48,150 nucleotides of DNA from Pseudomonas ceruminis (GCF_021602025.1 NZ_BQHW01000033.1:1-48150); one strand, 5' to 3'; shown: positions 29,840 through 38,068, counted from the stretch's first letter. Notes: generated by a model not told the origin, from the sequence alone. Numbers and translations are program-made.

Positions 29840-29868
29840 TTGCTCCATGCGACGTGGAGCCTTAGACT
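29840..29868 (+). promoter_or_regulatory. Candidate sigma-70 promoter of the DksA-like gene
   Basis: TTGCTC (29840-29845) and TAGACT (29863-29868) are separated by 17 bases. A GC-rich discriminator (GCCGCCCCCTG) follows, the kind seen at stringently controlled genes. Inverted repeats GCTCCA/TGGAGC (29842-29860) overlap the -35 and spacer. The leader to the ATG at 29980 would be about 105 bases. Within the roughly 300-bp gap 29672-29979 I see no coding gene; a GCGCTGC-TT-GCAGCGC repeat lies at 29683-29698. Confidence 0.5.
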
Positions 29869-29979
29869 GCCGCCCCCTGTAAAAGAGTGCCGGTTGGCGC
29901 TTGAAGAATTCCGTTGCCCACGCCCTGGCGTCGGCGACACCCGAATCGCCCAAATGCACATTTTTTCATAGAGAAATCG

Positions 29980-30384
29980 ATGACCAAGGAACAGTTGCTG
30001 GCCATGTCGGCCGATGACTACATGAACGCTGACCAGCTGGCCTTCTTCACTGGGCTGCTGCAAGCGATGAAAGTCGAAACCCATGAACGCATCGAGCTGA
30101 GCCGTGCCACCATCGAAAGCCTGGATACGCCCTCGGACCCTGCCGATGTGGCCTCGGTTGAAGAAGAGCGCCATTGGCTGGTGAACGCGATCGAACGCGA
30201 CCAGCGCCTGTTGCCGCAGCTGGAGATGGCGCTGGGCCGTATTGCTGATGAAAGCTTCGGCTGGTGCGACGACAGTGGTGAGCCGATCGGCTTGCAGCGC
30301 TTGCTGATCAGCCCGACCACCAAGTACTGCATCGAAGCCCAGGAGCGTCACGAGCAGCTCGACCGTCATCAGCGCCAGATCTGA
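29980..30384 (+). CDS. DksA/TraR-family protein with degenerate zinc finger
   Basis: A 134-residue DksA-like RNA polymerase secondary-channel protein. The coiled-coil tip motif DxxDxA is present as D53, D56, A58 (SDPADVAS), as required for function in E. coli DksA. Canonical DksA has four zinc cysteines; here only C96 (WCDDSGEP) and C117 (KYCIEAQERH) remain, with S99 and A120 in the other two places. It thus resembles zinc-independent paralogues such as P. aeruginosa DksA2. Start ATG 29980 (MTKEQLLAMSADDYM) is chosen over an in-frame start at 29914 because it matches the family. Whether it replaces DksA under zinc shortage is inferred. Confidence 0.88.
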   Translation: MTKEQLLAMSADDYMNADQLAFFTGLLQAMKVETHERIELSRATIESLDTPSDPADVASVEEERHWLVNAIERDQRLLPQLEMALGRIADESFGWCDDSGEPIGLQRLLISPTTKYCIEAQERHEQLDRHQRQI

Positions 30385-30401
30385 CTGAGCGTTACGTGCC
30401 A

Positions 30402-30432
30402 AGCCCCATGGAGCAGTCCCTGGGGCTTTTTG
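30402..30432 (+). terminator. Intrinsic terminator after the DksA-like gene
   Basis: AGCCCCA (30402-30408) pairs with TGGGGCT (30421-30427), and an inner GGA/TCC pair can extend the stem. A TTTTTG run follows at 30428. It begins 18 bases after the stop at 30384, which is good placement for a factor-independent terminator. Confidence 0.82.
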
Positions 30433-30498
30433 CGTTTCTTGACGTGGCGGCGCGTCGATTGGTGCTGATGACGCAACACTGCTATACCAACGTTGGCT

Positions 30499-30526
30499 TT
30501 TACCGGCGCAATGGCGCGCGTATCAT
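30499..30526 (+). promoter_or_regulatory. Candidate promoter for the small gene at 30568
   Basis: TTTACC (30499-30504), 16-base spacer, then TATCAT (30521-30526), about 40 bases before the start codon. It lies after the terminator at 30402-30432. The spacer is GC-rich and holds GCGCAATGGCGC. Only the hexamers support it. Confidence 0.4.
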
Positions 30527-30567
30527 GGCTACATCGTTAGGTTGCTAATTAAATTCCGGAGGGAATG

Positions 30568-30762
30568 ATGAATAGCCGCGTCGATGTAGCCGTGATGATT
30601 GGGTCGGGCGTGCCCGCCACCTTGCAGGCCCTCGGCAAACGGGTATGTTGGGTGGTATTGGTCAACGGCGAGCGCCGAGGCACCGCGTTTGCCACCCGAG
30701 AAGAGGCGTTGGAGTGTCAGGCGGCCTGGTTGCAACAGGTGCAAAAGGGCCAAGCCGCCTGA
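30568..30762 (+). CDS. Small hypothetical protein
   Basis: A 64-residue protein (65 if the first of two adjacent ATGs at 30565 is used). It has GGAGGG at 30558-30563, with better spacing to the second ATG. The centre is beta-like (GKRVCWVVLVNGERRGTAF) and is followed by an amphipathic helix (REEALECQAAWLQQVQ), which makes it look like a small folded protein and not a chance frame. I do not recognise the family. It converges on the small gene at 30770 with a 7-bp gap. Function unknown. Confidence 0.68.
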   Translation: MNSRVDVAVMIGSGVPATLQALGKRVCWVVLVNGERRGTAFATREEALECQAAWLQQVQKGQAA

Positions 30763-30769
30763 GCGCACT

Positions 30770-30922
30770 TCAGCGCTCCAGGCTTCGGGCCAGCTCACAG
30801 GCGTCATGGTGACGGCGGCGAAAGCCCTTGACGCGGCCAGTGGCGCTTTCAGTGATATGGAAGAACTCGATACCAGCGGGTATCACAACGTAACGGGGCC
30901 TTGAGCGGTAAGAAATGCTCAT
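30770..30922 (-). CDS. Small hypothetical protein
   Basis: A 50-residue protein from ATG 30922 (MSISYRSRPRYVVIPAGIEF...); an in-frame start at 30955 would add 11 residues. GAGAGG stands right before the ATG. The Arg/Tyr-rich start and the end (RRRHHDACELARSLER) look like a small DNA- or RNA-associated protein, but this is a guess. Not recognised. It converges on the gene at 30568-30762. The gap upstream of its start (30923-31261) is covered in a separate entry. Confidence 0.55.
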   Translation of the reverse strand: MSISYRSRPRYVVIPAGIEFFHITESATGRVKGFRRRHHDACELARSLER

Positions 30923-31261
30923 TGCCTCTCGACGGATTTCAGTGTTTTCGTGCATATTTCTTACCCAGTAGTGCGCTGATGGTGTGCAGAGCCCGTTCTG
31001 CCGAGGGGCTGGCTGTTATCTATCGCATCTTTTCTGGCGGAGTAGTTGTAAGACTTTACGCATCCCGGTTGTGGAATGTCCCTAAAGCCTCTGTCGAGGC
31101 TACGTCTGGCAAGCCAGAGTAAAGTTTCCTGCATGTTGTATCGCCAGTAGGCACAGACGTTTCGTTCATCGCTTCATTACTCTTTTCGTCCATCGAATAG
31201 CAAGGCCGTGCCTCACCGACTCCGTGTGGGGGCGGATGTCACCGGTTTGAGGATTACTTCA
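30923..31261. other. 339-bp non-coding stretch with two adjacent hairpins
   Basis: No convincing gene is visible. Two inverted repeats lie close together: GCCTC/GAGGC with loop TGTC (31087-31100), and TCTGG/CCAGA with loop CAAG (31105-31118). A short AAAGTTT run follows. They could be part of a small RNA or of leader structure, but I see no clear promoter. A weak sigma-54-like sequence (TGGCGGAGTAGTTGTA, 31035-31050) has GT where the -12 GC should be. The stretch has to hold the promoters of the divergent small genes on either side. Confidence 0.45.
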
Positions 31262-31732
31262 TTGGCAGTCAGTACTCTGGATACCCACGCGTTGTTTGCC
31301 CTTGGCGATTTGCGTGGCAAGTTGGCCAAGCTGTTTCAAGGCCGTTTCGTATACGTCACCGAGCAGAACCCCGAAGGCCTGTACATGGCCGAGATCGATA
31401 CCGAGAGTGCATTGGTGGTCGATGACAAACAGCGCCTGGAGCTCAAAGTCGGCGACCACTTTCGCGCCGCCGTATTGCCTAGCCGTGAAGGCGGCAAGCT
31501 AGAGATGCGCTTTCGCGAGATCAAGCTCAATGTCTACGGTGTAGGGGACTATGCCTTTGTCTCGGTACCAGAAGGTGAAGGTATCGTGTTCCGCGAAGGC
31601 CAGGGCGTGATGCTGGTGTTCGCTGCCCAGCAACAAGTGCAGGAAGGCTTGGGCAAGTTGCTCAAGGCAGTGACGGGCAAGGTCGCAAAATGGCGCAAGG
31701 GCGAGCTGACCACGTTCAAGGCAAGTGAATGA
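31262..31732 (+). CDS. Hypothetical protein, acidic and beta-rich
   Basis: A 156-residue protein if the TTG at 31262 is used, as GAGG lies 10 bases before it. The frame opens at a GTG (31208), but the extra 18 residues look less protein-like. The chain is soluble, with no signal peptide or membrane segment. It has alternating hydrophobic stretches (RFVYVTEQNPEGLYMAEID, LELKVGDHFRAAVLP) and a long C-terminal helix rich in Lys. I do not recognise the family. It overlaps the next gene by 4 bp (ATGA), so the two are translated together. Start position is uncertain. Confidence 0.72.
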   Translation: MAVSTLDTHALFALGDLRGKLAKLFQGRFVYVTEQNPEGLYMAEIDTESALVVDDKQRLELKVGDHFRAAVLPSREGGKLEMRFREIKLNVYGVGDYAFVSVPEGEGIVFREGQGVMLVFAAQQQVQEGLGKLLKAVTGKVAKWRKGELTTFKASE

Positions 31733-31941
31733 GCGACGTTGGTGAGCCGCAGGGCAGCCGTGCCGCGTTCCATCGCCAGCATCAGGCCCAAGCGCTGGCG
31801 CAGGCCGAATACTTGCTGGCTCGACGCGACGAGATGCAGAGCGCCTGGGTGAACTGGGTGGCAGCCCAGCTCTACCAGCTTGGCCCGCCACCCTATGTGG
31901 CCATGGTTCGCCGTGAGTTGCAACGCCTCACCCAGGGGTGA
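31729..31941 (+). CDS. Small hypothetical protein
   Basis: A 70-residue, mostly helical protein, with an Ala/Gln-rich middle (RQHQAQALAQAEYLLARRDE) and the end YVAMVRRELQRLTQG. Its ATG overlaps the stop of the previous gene by 4 bp, showing coupling. It is not a membrane protein. I do not recognise it. It converges on the Mrp operon (stop at 31953) with an 11-bp gap. Confidence 0.7.
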   Translation: MSDVGEPQGSRAAFHRQHQAQALAQAEYLLARRDEMQSAWVNWVAAQLYQLGPPPYVAMVRRELQRLTQG

Positions 31942-31952
31942 GGTTGCCGCGA

Positions 31953-32318
31953 TCAGTTACCGCGATCCCGACCGCTGCTGACTTCCTCGGGCACCGGATC
32001 CCCGGCCATGCGCTTGCGAAACAGTGCTGCCCTGGCCAGCAGCAACGTGGTGACAGGCACCGTGATCGACAGCAGGATGGGGATCAGCCAGGCGTGAAGT
32101 ACCGGGCTTTCCTTGAGCCACGAGAAGTAGATGATCGAAGCCAGTGAAACGCACCAGGCGCCGATGGTCGAGGCCAGGGCGGGTGGGTGCATACGCTGGA
32201 AATAGTCCTTCAGGCGCAGCAGGCCAATGGCTCCGATCAGCGCAAACAGGCTGCCAAGCAGCAGCAAAGCGGCAGTCACCAGCTCCAGCCAGAACGGCAG
32301 TTCAAGGGCTTCGTTCAT
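31953..32318 (-). CDS. mrpG: Na+/H+ antiporter subunit G (MrpG/PhaG)
   Basis: A 121-residue protein with three membrane helices (residues about 12-32, 44-66, 75-96), the LGSLFALIGAIGLLRLKDYFQRMHPP block of the MnhG family and a charged C-terminal tail. Part of the Mrp complex that exchanges Na+ (and K+) for protons at the inner membrane, giving salt and alkaline tolerance. Last gene of the operon; its start overlaps the stop of mrpF by 4 bp. Confidence 0.94.
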   Translation of the reverse strand: MNEALELPFWLELVTAALLLLGSLFALIGAIGLLRLKDYFQRMHPPALASTIGAWCVSLASIIYFSWLKESPVLHAWLIPILLSITVPVTTLLLARAALFRKRMAGDPVPEEVSSGRDRGN

Positions 32319-32593
32319 TCGATCACCTCACCGCGCAGCAGGAACTTGGCCAGGGCGAACGAGCCGACAAAACCGAACAGCGCTATCAGCAAGGCGCCTT
32401 CGAAGTAGGTGTCGCTGGCATAGCGAATCCCCAGCACCAGCATCATCAGCATGGCCAGGATGTACAGGTAGTCCAGCGCCAGCACCCGGTCCTGGGCGGA
32501 GGGGCCGCGAAACAGCCTGATCAGCGCCAGGCCCATGGCCAGGGCGAAGATGAACAGGCTGGCGAGGACTGCATTGGCGAGCAGGCCTGTCAT
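32315..32593 (-). CDS. mrpF: Na+/H+ antiporter subunit F (MrpF/PhaF)
   Basis: A 92-residue subunit with three helices (LLANAVLASLFIFALAMGLALI, ALDYLYILAMLMMLVLGIRYA, GALLIALFGFVGSFALAKFLL). The RLFRGPSAQDRVLALD loop is the MrpF signature, with the conserved Asp of the family. It overlaps both neighbours by 4 bp, so all Mrp subunits are made from one message. Confidence 0.94.
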   Translation of the reverse strand: MTGLLANAVLASLFIFALAMGLALIRLFRGPSAQDRVLALDYLYILAMLMMLVLGIRYASDTYFEGALLIALFGFVGSFALAKFLLRGEVIE

Positions 32594-33078
32594 TCGAATA
32601 TCTCCATCAGCGGGCGTTCGTAGGTCTGTTTGAAATGCTCGATGAAGGCGCTTTCATCCTCCAGGTCGAACACGTGCAGCAACAGTACGCTGCGGTCCAG
32701 GGCCAACTCTGACCAGACCGTGCCGGGCACCACGGTGGTGATCATCGATAGCGCGGCCAGGCCGTGGGCGTCGTGTAGGTCCAGGGGGATGTGCACGAAG
32801 GCCGAGCGTGGCGGCCGTTGCCCGGCACCCAGCACGCCGCGTGCCACCTGCAGGTTGGAGCGGATGACATCCAGGCCGACCCGGCCAATCAGTTTTGCCA
32901 CCGTCAGTGGGCGCCGCACATGGGCGTGCTGTGGCCGCAGCGGTGCCATCAGCAACGGTGCGAAGATGCCGAGTACGGCCGCGAGCAGCAGGTTACCCGG
33001 GCTGACCGACAGGTTAAGCAACAGCCATAGCACGAACAGTGCGACGGAGAGCAGCGGAGCGGGGAACAGTCGGCTCAT
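32590..33078 (-). CDS. mrpE: Na+/H+ antiporter subunit E (MrpE/PhaE)
   Basis: A 162-residue subunit with two N-terminal membrane helices (LLSVALFVLWLLLNLSVSPGNLLLAAVLGIFAPLL is the helix pair) and a cytoplasmic C-terminal domain with SMITTVVPGTVWSELALDRSVLLLHVFD, typical of MrpE. It overlaps mrpD and mrpF by 4 bp each. Confidence 0.94.
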   Translation of the reverse strand: MSRLFPAPLLSVALFVLWLLLNLSVSPGNLLLAAVLGIFAPLLMAPLRPQHAHVRRPLTVAKLIGRVGLDVIRSNLQVARGVLGAGQRPPRSAFVHIPLDLHDAHGLAALSMITTVVPGTVWSELALDRSVLLLHVFDLEDESAFIEHFKQTYERPLMEIFE

Positions 33079-34754
33079 GGCTGCACCTGTGCGTCTGGTG
33101 TGGTTGGGCCCGGGACAGGCTGCGCGGCCATCACGGCCTTGATGTAGGCGTCAGGCGCTTGCAGGCTGGCGGCAGTGTCCTGGGTGTAGCGCAGCAACGG
33201 TTCGGCGCGGAAACTGAGCACCATGCAAAGGCTCAGTAGAATCACGATCGGCAGACATTCGTAGCGACGCAATAAAGGCGATGGGCGCTCCTCGGGTTTC
33301 CAGAACCGCTGGATACCTACGCGGCCGAAGGCGATCAGCGAGGCCATCCCCGACAGTATCAGCAGGGCAACCAGTGCCCAGCCTGCCACGCTCAGAGGCT
33401 GTTGAGACGGAACGCCGAGCCCCAGCGGGTTGAACAGCGCGCTGATCAGGTTGAGCTTGCCGACGAAACCCGACAGCGGTGGCATACCGATGATCAGCAA
33501 CGCGCAGGCGATGAAGCTCAGGCCGAGGAACGCCATGGTCCAGGGGATGATCTGGCCGATGACTGCCTTTTGCTCATCGTCGAGGTTGATGCCTTTGGGT
33601 GGATGCAACGATTCGAGCGGAGGAGGCATGGCCCCCTCTTCATCCTCCAGGGGGGCTTCGTTGGCCGAACGTGAGCGTTCGACGAGCTCGGCCAGAAGGA
33701 ACAGGGCACACAGTGCCAGCGTCGAGTTCACCAGGTAGAACAGGGCAGCCCCGGTCAGTGCCGTCTGGGCAAAGCCGACAGCGCCAAGCAGGGTGCCTGC
33801 GGACACCAGGATGCTGAGCGCGGCCATGCGTTCCAGGCGTTGGGCGGCCAGAATCGACACTGCGGCAACGGCCAACGTGACCAGGCCACCATAGACCAGC
33901 CACTGGCCACCGAAATGCGCCGATGCCCCGGCTTGCCCCGAGAACAGCAGCGTCCACAGGCGCAGTACCGCATACAGGCCAACTTTGGTCATGATGGCGA
34001 ACAGCGCGGCAACCGGTGCGCTGGCCGAAGCATATGCCGGCACCAGCCAGAAATTCAGCGGCCAGATACCGGCCTTGACCAGGAAGGCCGTGGCCAGGAT
34101 GGCCGCGCCGGCATGCAGCAAGCCGCGGTCGGCTTCCGGTACCAGCGGGATCTTCAGCGCAAGGTCTGCCATGTTGAGGGTGCCGGTGACGCCGTAGAGC
34201 ATGGCTGCGCCGATCAGGAACAGTGACGAGGCGAACAGGTTGATGGCGATGTAATGCAGGCCGGCGCGAACCCGCGCACGCCCGGAGCCATGCAGCAGGA
34301 GCCCATAGGAAGCTGCCAGCAGCACTTCGAAGAACACGAACAGGTTGAACAGGTCAGCGGTGAGGAAGGCGCCGTACAGGCCCATCAACTGTATCTGGAA
34401 CAACGCATGGAAGCTGGCGCCGGCACCGTCCCAACGGGCGCGGGCGAACAGCAGGGCGCTGATGCCGATGACGCCGGTGAGGGTCAGCAACAGTGCCGAC
34501 AGGTGATCGAGCACCAGCACGATACCGAAAGGCGCGGGCCAGTTACCCGGCAGGTAGACACCGATGGATTCCGCCTGGCCCTGGGCGCGCACCCAGAGCA
34601 ACAGGCAGACGGCGATCGCCAGGCCGCTGAACGTCGAGAGCAGGTTGAGAAGCCCCTTGAGCCGACGATGTTTTTCGCCCAGGAGCAACATGACTGCGGC
34701 GGTCAGCAGCGGTAGCAGGATGGGCGCGACGATTAGTTGGCTCATCACACTCAT
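33075..34754 (-). CDS. mrpD: Na+/H+ antiporter subunit D (MrpD/PhaD)
   Basis: A 559-residue membrane protein of the NuoL/M/N family, one of the two proton-pumping-like subunits. It has about 14 helices. The key helices contain MGLYGAFLTADLFNLFVFFEVLLAASYGLLLHG (ion-path Glu) and LVKAGIWPLNFWLVPAYASA (conserved Lys). Between about residues 360 and 400 it carries a charged hydrophilic insertion (SRSANEAPLEDEEGAMPPPLE) that I do not recall in the short MrpD of Bacillus. Overlaps mrpC by 4 bp. Confidence 0.94.
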   Translation of the reverse strand: MSVMSQLIVAPILLPLLTAAVMLLLGEKHRRLKGLLNLLSTFSGLAIAVCLLLWVRAQGQAESIGVYLPGNWPAPFGIVLVLDHLSALLLTLTGVIGISALLFARARWDGAGASFHALFQIQLMGLYGAFLTADLFNLFVFFEVLLAASYGLLLHGSGRARVRAGLHYIAINLFASSLFLIGAAMLYGVTGTLNMADLALKIPLVPEADRGLLHAGAAILATAFLVKAGIWPLNFWLVPAYASASAPVAALFAIMTKVGLYAVLRLWTLLFSGQAGASAHFGGQWLVYGGLVTLAVAAVSILAAQRLERMAALSILVSAGTLLGAVGFAQTALTGAALFYLVNSTLALCALFLLAELVERSRSANEAPLEDEEGAMPPPLESLHPPKGINLDDEQKAVIGQIIPWTMAFLGLSFIACALLIIGMPPLSGFVGKLNLISALFNPLGLGVPSQQPLSVAGWALVALLILSGMASLIAFGRVGIQRFWKPEERPSPLLRRYECLPIVILLSLCMVLSFRAEPLLRYTQDTAASLQAPDAYIKAVMAAQPVPGPTTPDAQVQP

Positions 34755-35095
34755 TCGTCACGCTCCCGGCCATCTACGTGGTCGGTACCAGTCAGCCCGC
34801 GGGACGCCAGCAGCACCACCAGGAACAGCGCGGTCATGGCGAAACTGATGACGATCGCGGTGAGTACCAAGGCTTGCGGCAGCGGGTCCGTGTAGTGCAA
34901 CAGGTCCTGGGTCACTCCCTCTTTGATGATCGGCTCCTTGCCGATGAACAGGCTGCCCATGCTGAAAATGAACAGGTTGACACCGTATGACAGCAGGCAC
35001 AGGCCCATGATCACCTGGTAGGTACGGGGGCGCAGGATCAGCCACACCCCCGAGGCGGCCAGTACACCGATGGCGACTGCAATGACTTCTTCCAT
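34751..35095 (-). CDS. mrpC: Na+/H+ antiporter subunit C (MrpC/PhaC)
   Basis: A 114-residue NuoK-like subunit with three helices; the block IGVLAASGVWLILRPRTYQVIMGLCLLSYGVNLFIF holds the first two, and DPLPQALVLTAIVISFAMTALFLVVLLA gives the third. Starts at ATG 35095 and overlaps the A-subunit stop by a single base (TGATG). A longer in-frame reading to 35398 overlaps mrpA and is not coding. Confidence 0.94.
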   Translation of the reverse strand: MEEVIAVAIGVLAASGVWLILRPRTYQVIMGLCLLSYGVNLFIFSMGSLFIGKEPIIKEGVTQDLLHYTDPLPQALVLTAIVISFAMTALFLVVLLASRGLTGTDHVDGRERDE

Positions 35096-38010
35096 CAGGC
35101 GGCTCCTGCTTGGCTGGATTTCGACGGGTTGCCCGGGCGGTAGGCACGCACCGACTGGTGCGCCAGGGCAGTGAGTATCAGCAGGGTCGAGCCGACCACC
35201 ACGGTGTACACGCCGATGTCGAAGAACAGCGCGCTGGCCACATGCACCTCGCCGAGCAATGGCAGGTGCAGGTGGGCGGTATGGGTGGTCAGGAACGGAT
35301 AACCCAGCAGCATGGCGCCAACCCCTGTCAGGGTCGCACACAGCAGCCCGGTGCCCATCCAGCGCAGCGGCCGCAGGCTCATCTGTGCCTCGACCCACTG
35401 GGTGCCGGCCACCATGTACTGAAGAATGAATGCCACCGACATCACCAGGCCCGCCACGAAGCCGCCGCCTGGTTGATTGTGACCCCGCATGAACAGGTAC
35501 ATCGACACCAATAGGGCGATCGGCAACAGCAGGCGTACCAGCACCGCGGGCACCATCATGAAGCCCAGTGCGGTGTCGGTGGCGTGGCGCGGGTTGATCA
35601 GGTCGGTAACCACATCAGGCGCCAGTTGCCGCTGCTGGGACGGTAACTGCATGCTTTCCTTGGGCGGACGGAAGCGGCGCAGCAGGGCGAACACAGTGAG
35701 TGCCACCGCCACCAGTACGGTGATCTCGCCGAGGGTATCGAAACCGCGGAAGTCTACCAGCATCACGTTCACCACATTGGTGCCGCCGCCCTGGGGCAGT
35801 GCCCGGCTCAGGTAGAACGAAGAGATGTCATTTGGCGTCGGGCGGGTCAGCATGGCGTAGGACAGCACGGCCATGCCACCACCGACCAGCACCGCCAGCA
35901 ATAGGTCGCGCAAGCGCCGCATGCGGGCACGGTCGAGGCTGCCGGGCAGCGGCGAGACGCCTTCGATACGCCGAGGGAGCCAGCGCAGGCCGAGCAGGAT
36001 GAGCACCGTGGTCACCACCTCGACCACCAGTTGGGTCAAGGCAAGGTCCGGTGCGGAGAACCAGACGAAGGTGATGCAGGTCATCAGGCCGCAGACACCG
36101 ACCATGATCAACGCGGCAAGACGGTGATACTTCGCCTGGTAGGCAGCGCCGATGGCACAGGCGATGGCGATCAGCCAGAGGGCGACGAACACGCCGGAGC
36201 CGGGGATTTTGGGCCGGTCGCCCCAGGTCAGGCCGCTGTACAGCATAGGTGTGATGCCGGCGAGGAAGGCGGCCAGCACGAGCATGAACAGCTGTGACTG
36301 CAAACGGCGCGTTGTCAGTAGCGCTTCGATACGTCGGGCTAGCAGCATCAGGTGTACCAGACCCTGCTCGAACAGGCGCTTGCCGTTGAAACGCTCGATC
36401 AGCGGCGGATAAGGGAAGCGCCCACGGCGCAGCTGGTTGCGCAGCAGCAGGTAGAGCACGATGCCACCGCTCATGGCCACCAGGCTCATGATCAGGGGCG
36501 CATTCCAGCCGTGCCAGATGGCCAGGCTGTACTCCGGTAGCGTGCCCCCCACTACAGGCAAGGCGGCCGCCGCCAGCAACGGGCCGACCGACTGGGCGGG
36601 GAAAATCCCCACCACGAGGCAGGTCAGCACCAGCAGTTCGACCGGGGCGCGCATCCAGCGTGGCGGTTCGTGAGGCGTGTGTGGCAGGTCTTGGGCGGTC
36701 GGGCCGAAGAATACGTCGACAGTAAAACGCAGGGCATAGGCGACGCTAAAGGTGCCGGCTAGGGTGGCGATTACCGGCAGTGTGGCTTCGACCCAGGCGG
36801 TAGAACTGATGAAGACGGTTTCGGCAAAGAACATTTCCTTGGACAGGAAACCATTCATCAGGGGCACGCCGGCCATGGAGGCGCTGGCTACCATGGCCAG
36901 GGTCGCGGTGTAGGGCACCAGACGAATCAGGCCGCTGAGGCGACGGATGTCGCGGGTGCCGCTTTCATGGTCGATGATGCCGGCGGCCATGAACAGCGAG
37001 GCCTTGAAGGTGGCATGGTTGAGGATGTGGAACACTGCAGCGACGGCTGCCAGTGGGCTGTTCAGGCCCAGCAGCAGGGTGATCAGCCCGAGGTGACTGA
37101 TGGTCGAGTAGGCCAGCAGGCCCTTGAGGTCGTTCTGGAACATGGCCGCGAAGGCGCCAAGCAACAACGTAATGGCCCCCGCGCCACCGACGATCCAGAA
37201 CCATTCCTCGCTGCCCGACAGTACCGGCCACAGCCGCGCCAGCAGGAATACCCCGGCCTTGACCATGGTTGCCGAATGCAGGTAGGCCGATACCGGTGTG
37301 GGTGCCGCCATGGCATGGGGCAGCCAGAATTGGAAGGGAAACTGCGCGCTTTTGCTCAAGGCGCCGATCAGGATCAGCGGCAGCAGCACAGGGTAAAGCG
37401 CGTGTTGGCGAATGGTATCGCCGGCGGCCAGTACCTTGTCCAGGTCGTAGCTGCCGACCACATGCCCCAGCAGCACGGCACCGACCAGCAGGCACAGGCC
37501 GCCGGCACCGGTCACCATCAACGCCATGTAGGCGCCGCGTCGAGCGTCGGCGCGATGATGCCAATAGCCGATCAACAGGAACGAGAACAGGCTGGTTAGT
37601 TCCCAGAAGAACACCAGCTGGATCAGGTTGCCTGAGATGACCAGGCCAAGCATGGCTCCCATGAATGCCAGGAAGAAGGCAAAGAAGCGCGGTACCGGGT
37701 CCTGTGGCGACATGTAGTAGCGCGCATACAGTGAGACCAGGGTGCCGATGCCCAGCACCAGCAGAGAAAACAGCCACGCGAAGCCGTCCATGCGCAACAC
37801 GAAGTTCAACCCCAGGCTGGGTAGCCAGAGGAATTCCTCGCGAATGACACCGCCGTGGGCGACCTGTGGGTACAGCAGTGCTACCTGGACGGTGCCGACC
37901 AAGGCCACGAGCCCGGCGAGAATGGACTCGGCGTTACGTGCGTTGTGCGGCAGCACAGCTGCCAGGCAACTGCCCACGAAGGGCAGAAGCAGTAGCACTA
38001 TCAATGACAT
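35095..38010 (-). CDS. mrpA: Na+/H+ antiporter fused subunit A-B (MrpAB/PhaAB)
   Basis: A 971-residue fused protein. The N-terminal part (about 1-500) is NuoL-like, with VFFWELTSLFSFLLIGYWHHR and the LPHAMAAPTPVSAYLHSATMVKAGVFLLARL ion path. A DUF4040/MbhD-like segment and an MbhE-like segment follow, then the MrpB part at the C-terminus (about 820-960; RGHNQPGGGFVAGLVMSVAFIL). Gram-positive operons split A and B, so the six-gene order AB-C-D-E-F-G is the group 2 type known from Pseudomonas and Rhizobium. First gene of the operon; a candidate promoter lies about 30 bp upstream. Confidence 0.95.
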   Translation of the reverse strand: MSLIVLLLLPFVGSCLAAVLPHNARNAESILAGLVALVGTVQVALLYPQVAHGGVIREEFLWLPSLGLNFVLRMDGFAWLFSLLVLGIGTLVSLYARYYMSPQDPVPRFFAFFLAFMGAMLGLVISGNLIQLVFFWELTSLFSFLLIGYWHHRADARRGAYMALMVTGAGGLCLLVGAVLLGHVVGSYDLDKVLAAGDTIRQHALYPVLLPLILIGALSKSAQFPFQFWLPHAMAAPTPVSAYLHSATMVKAGVFLLARLWPVLSGSEEWFWIVGGAGAITLLLGAFAAMFQNDLKGLLAYSTISHLGLITLLLGLNSPLAAVAAVFHILNHATFKASLFMAAGIIDHESGTRDIRRLSGLIRLVPYTATLAMVASASMAGVPLMNGFLSKEMFFAETVFISSTAWVEATLPVIATLAGTFSVAYALRFTVDVFFGPTAQDLPHTPHEPPRWMRAPVELLVLTCLVVGIFPAQSVGPLLAAAALPVVGGTLPEYSLAIWHGWNAPLIMSLVAMSGGIVLYLLLRNQLRRGRFPYPPLIERFNGKRLFEQGLVHLMLLARRIEALLTTRRLQSQLFMLVLAAFLAGITPMLYSGLTWGDRPKIPGSGVFVALWLIAIACAIGAAYQAKYHRLAALIMVGVCGLMTCITFVWFSAPDLALTQLVVEVVTTVLILLGLRWLPRRIEGVSPLPGSLDRARMRRLRDLLLAVLVGGGMAVLSYAMLTRPTPNDISSFYLSRALPQGGGTNVVNVMLVDFRGFDTLGEITVLVAVALTVFALLRRFRPPKESMQLPSQQRQLAPDVVTDLINPRHATDTALGFMMVPAVLVRLLLPIALLVSMYLFMRGHNQPGGGFVAGLVMSVAFILQYMVAGTQWVEAQMSLRPLRWMGTGLLCATLTGVGAMLLGYPFLTTHTAHLHLPLLGEVHVASALFFDIGVYTVVVGSTLLILTALAHQSVRAYRPGNPSKSSQAGAA

Positions 38011-38039
38011 AGCGTTCTATTCTGGAAAGGTTTGCAAGG

Positions 38040-38068
38040 ATCATACGTGCCGAGCAAGTGATCACCAA
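38040..38068 (-). promoter_or_regulatory. Candidate sigma-70 promoter of the mrp operon
   Basis: On the minus strand TTGGTG (38063-38068) and TATGAT (38040-38045) are separated by 17 bases and lie about 30 bp upstream of the mrpA ATG. The spacer contains a TGATCAC-like palindrome. A second TATGAT further upstream lacks a -35. Confidence 0.55.

Noticed and set aside
31035-31050. Sigma-54-like promoter
   Set aside because: The -24 GG is present with 10 bases to the -12 element, but the latter reads GT and not GC, which is normally essential.
30901-31122. Plus-strand frame of 73 codons in the non-coding stretch
   Set aside because: It starts with TTG without a ribosome-binding site, overlaps the small minus-strand gene and runs across both hairpins.
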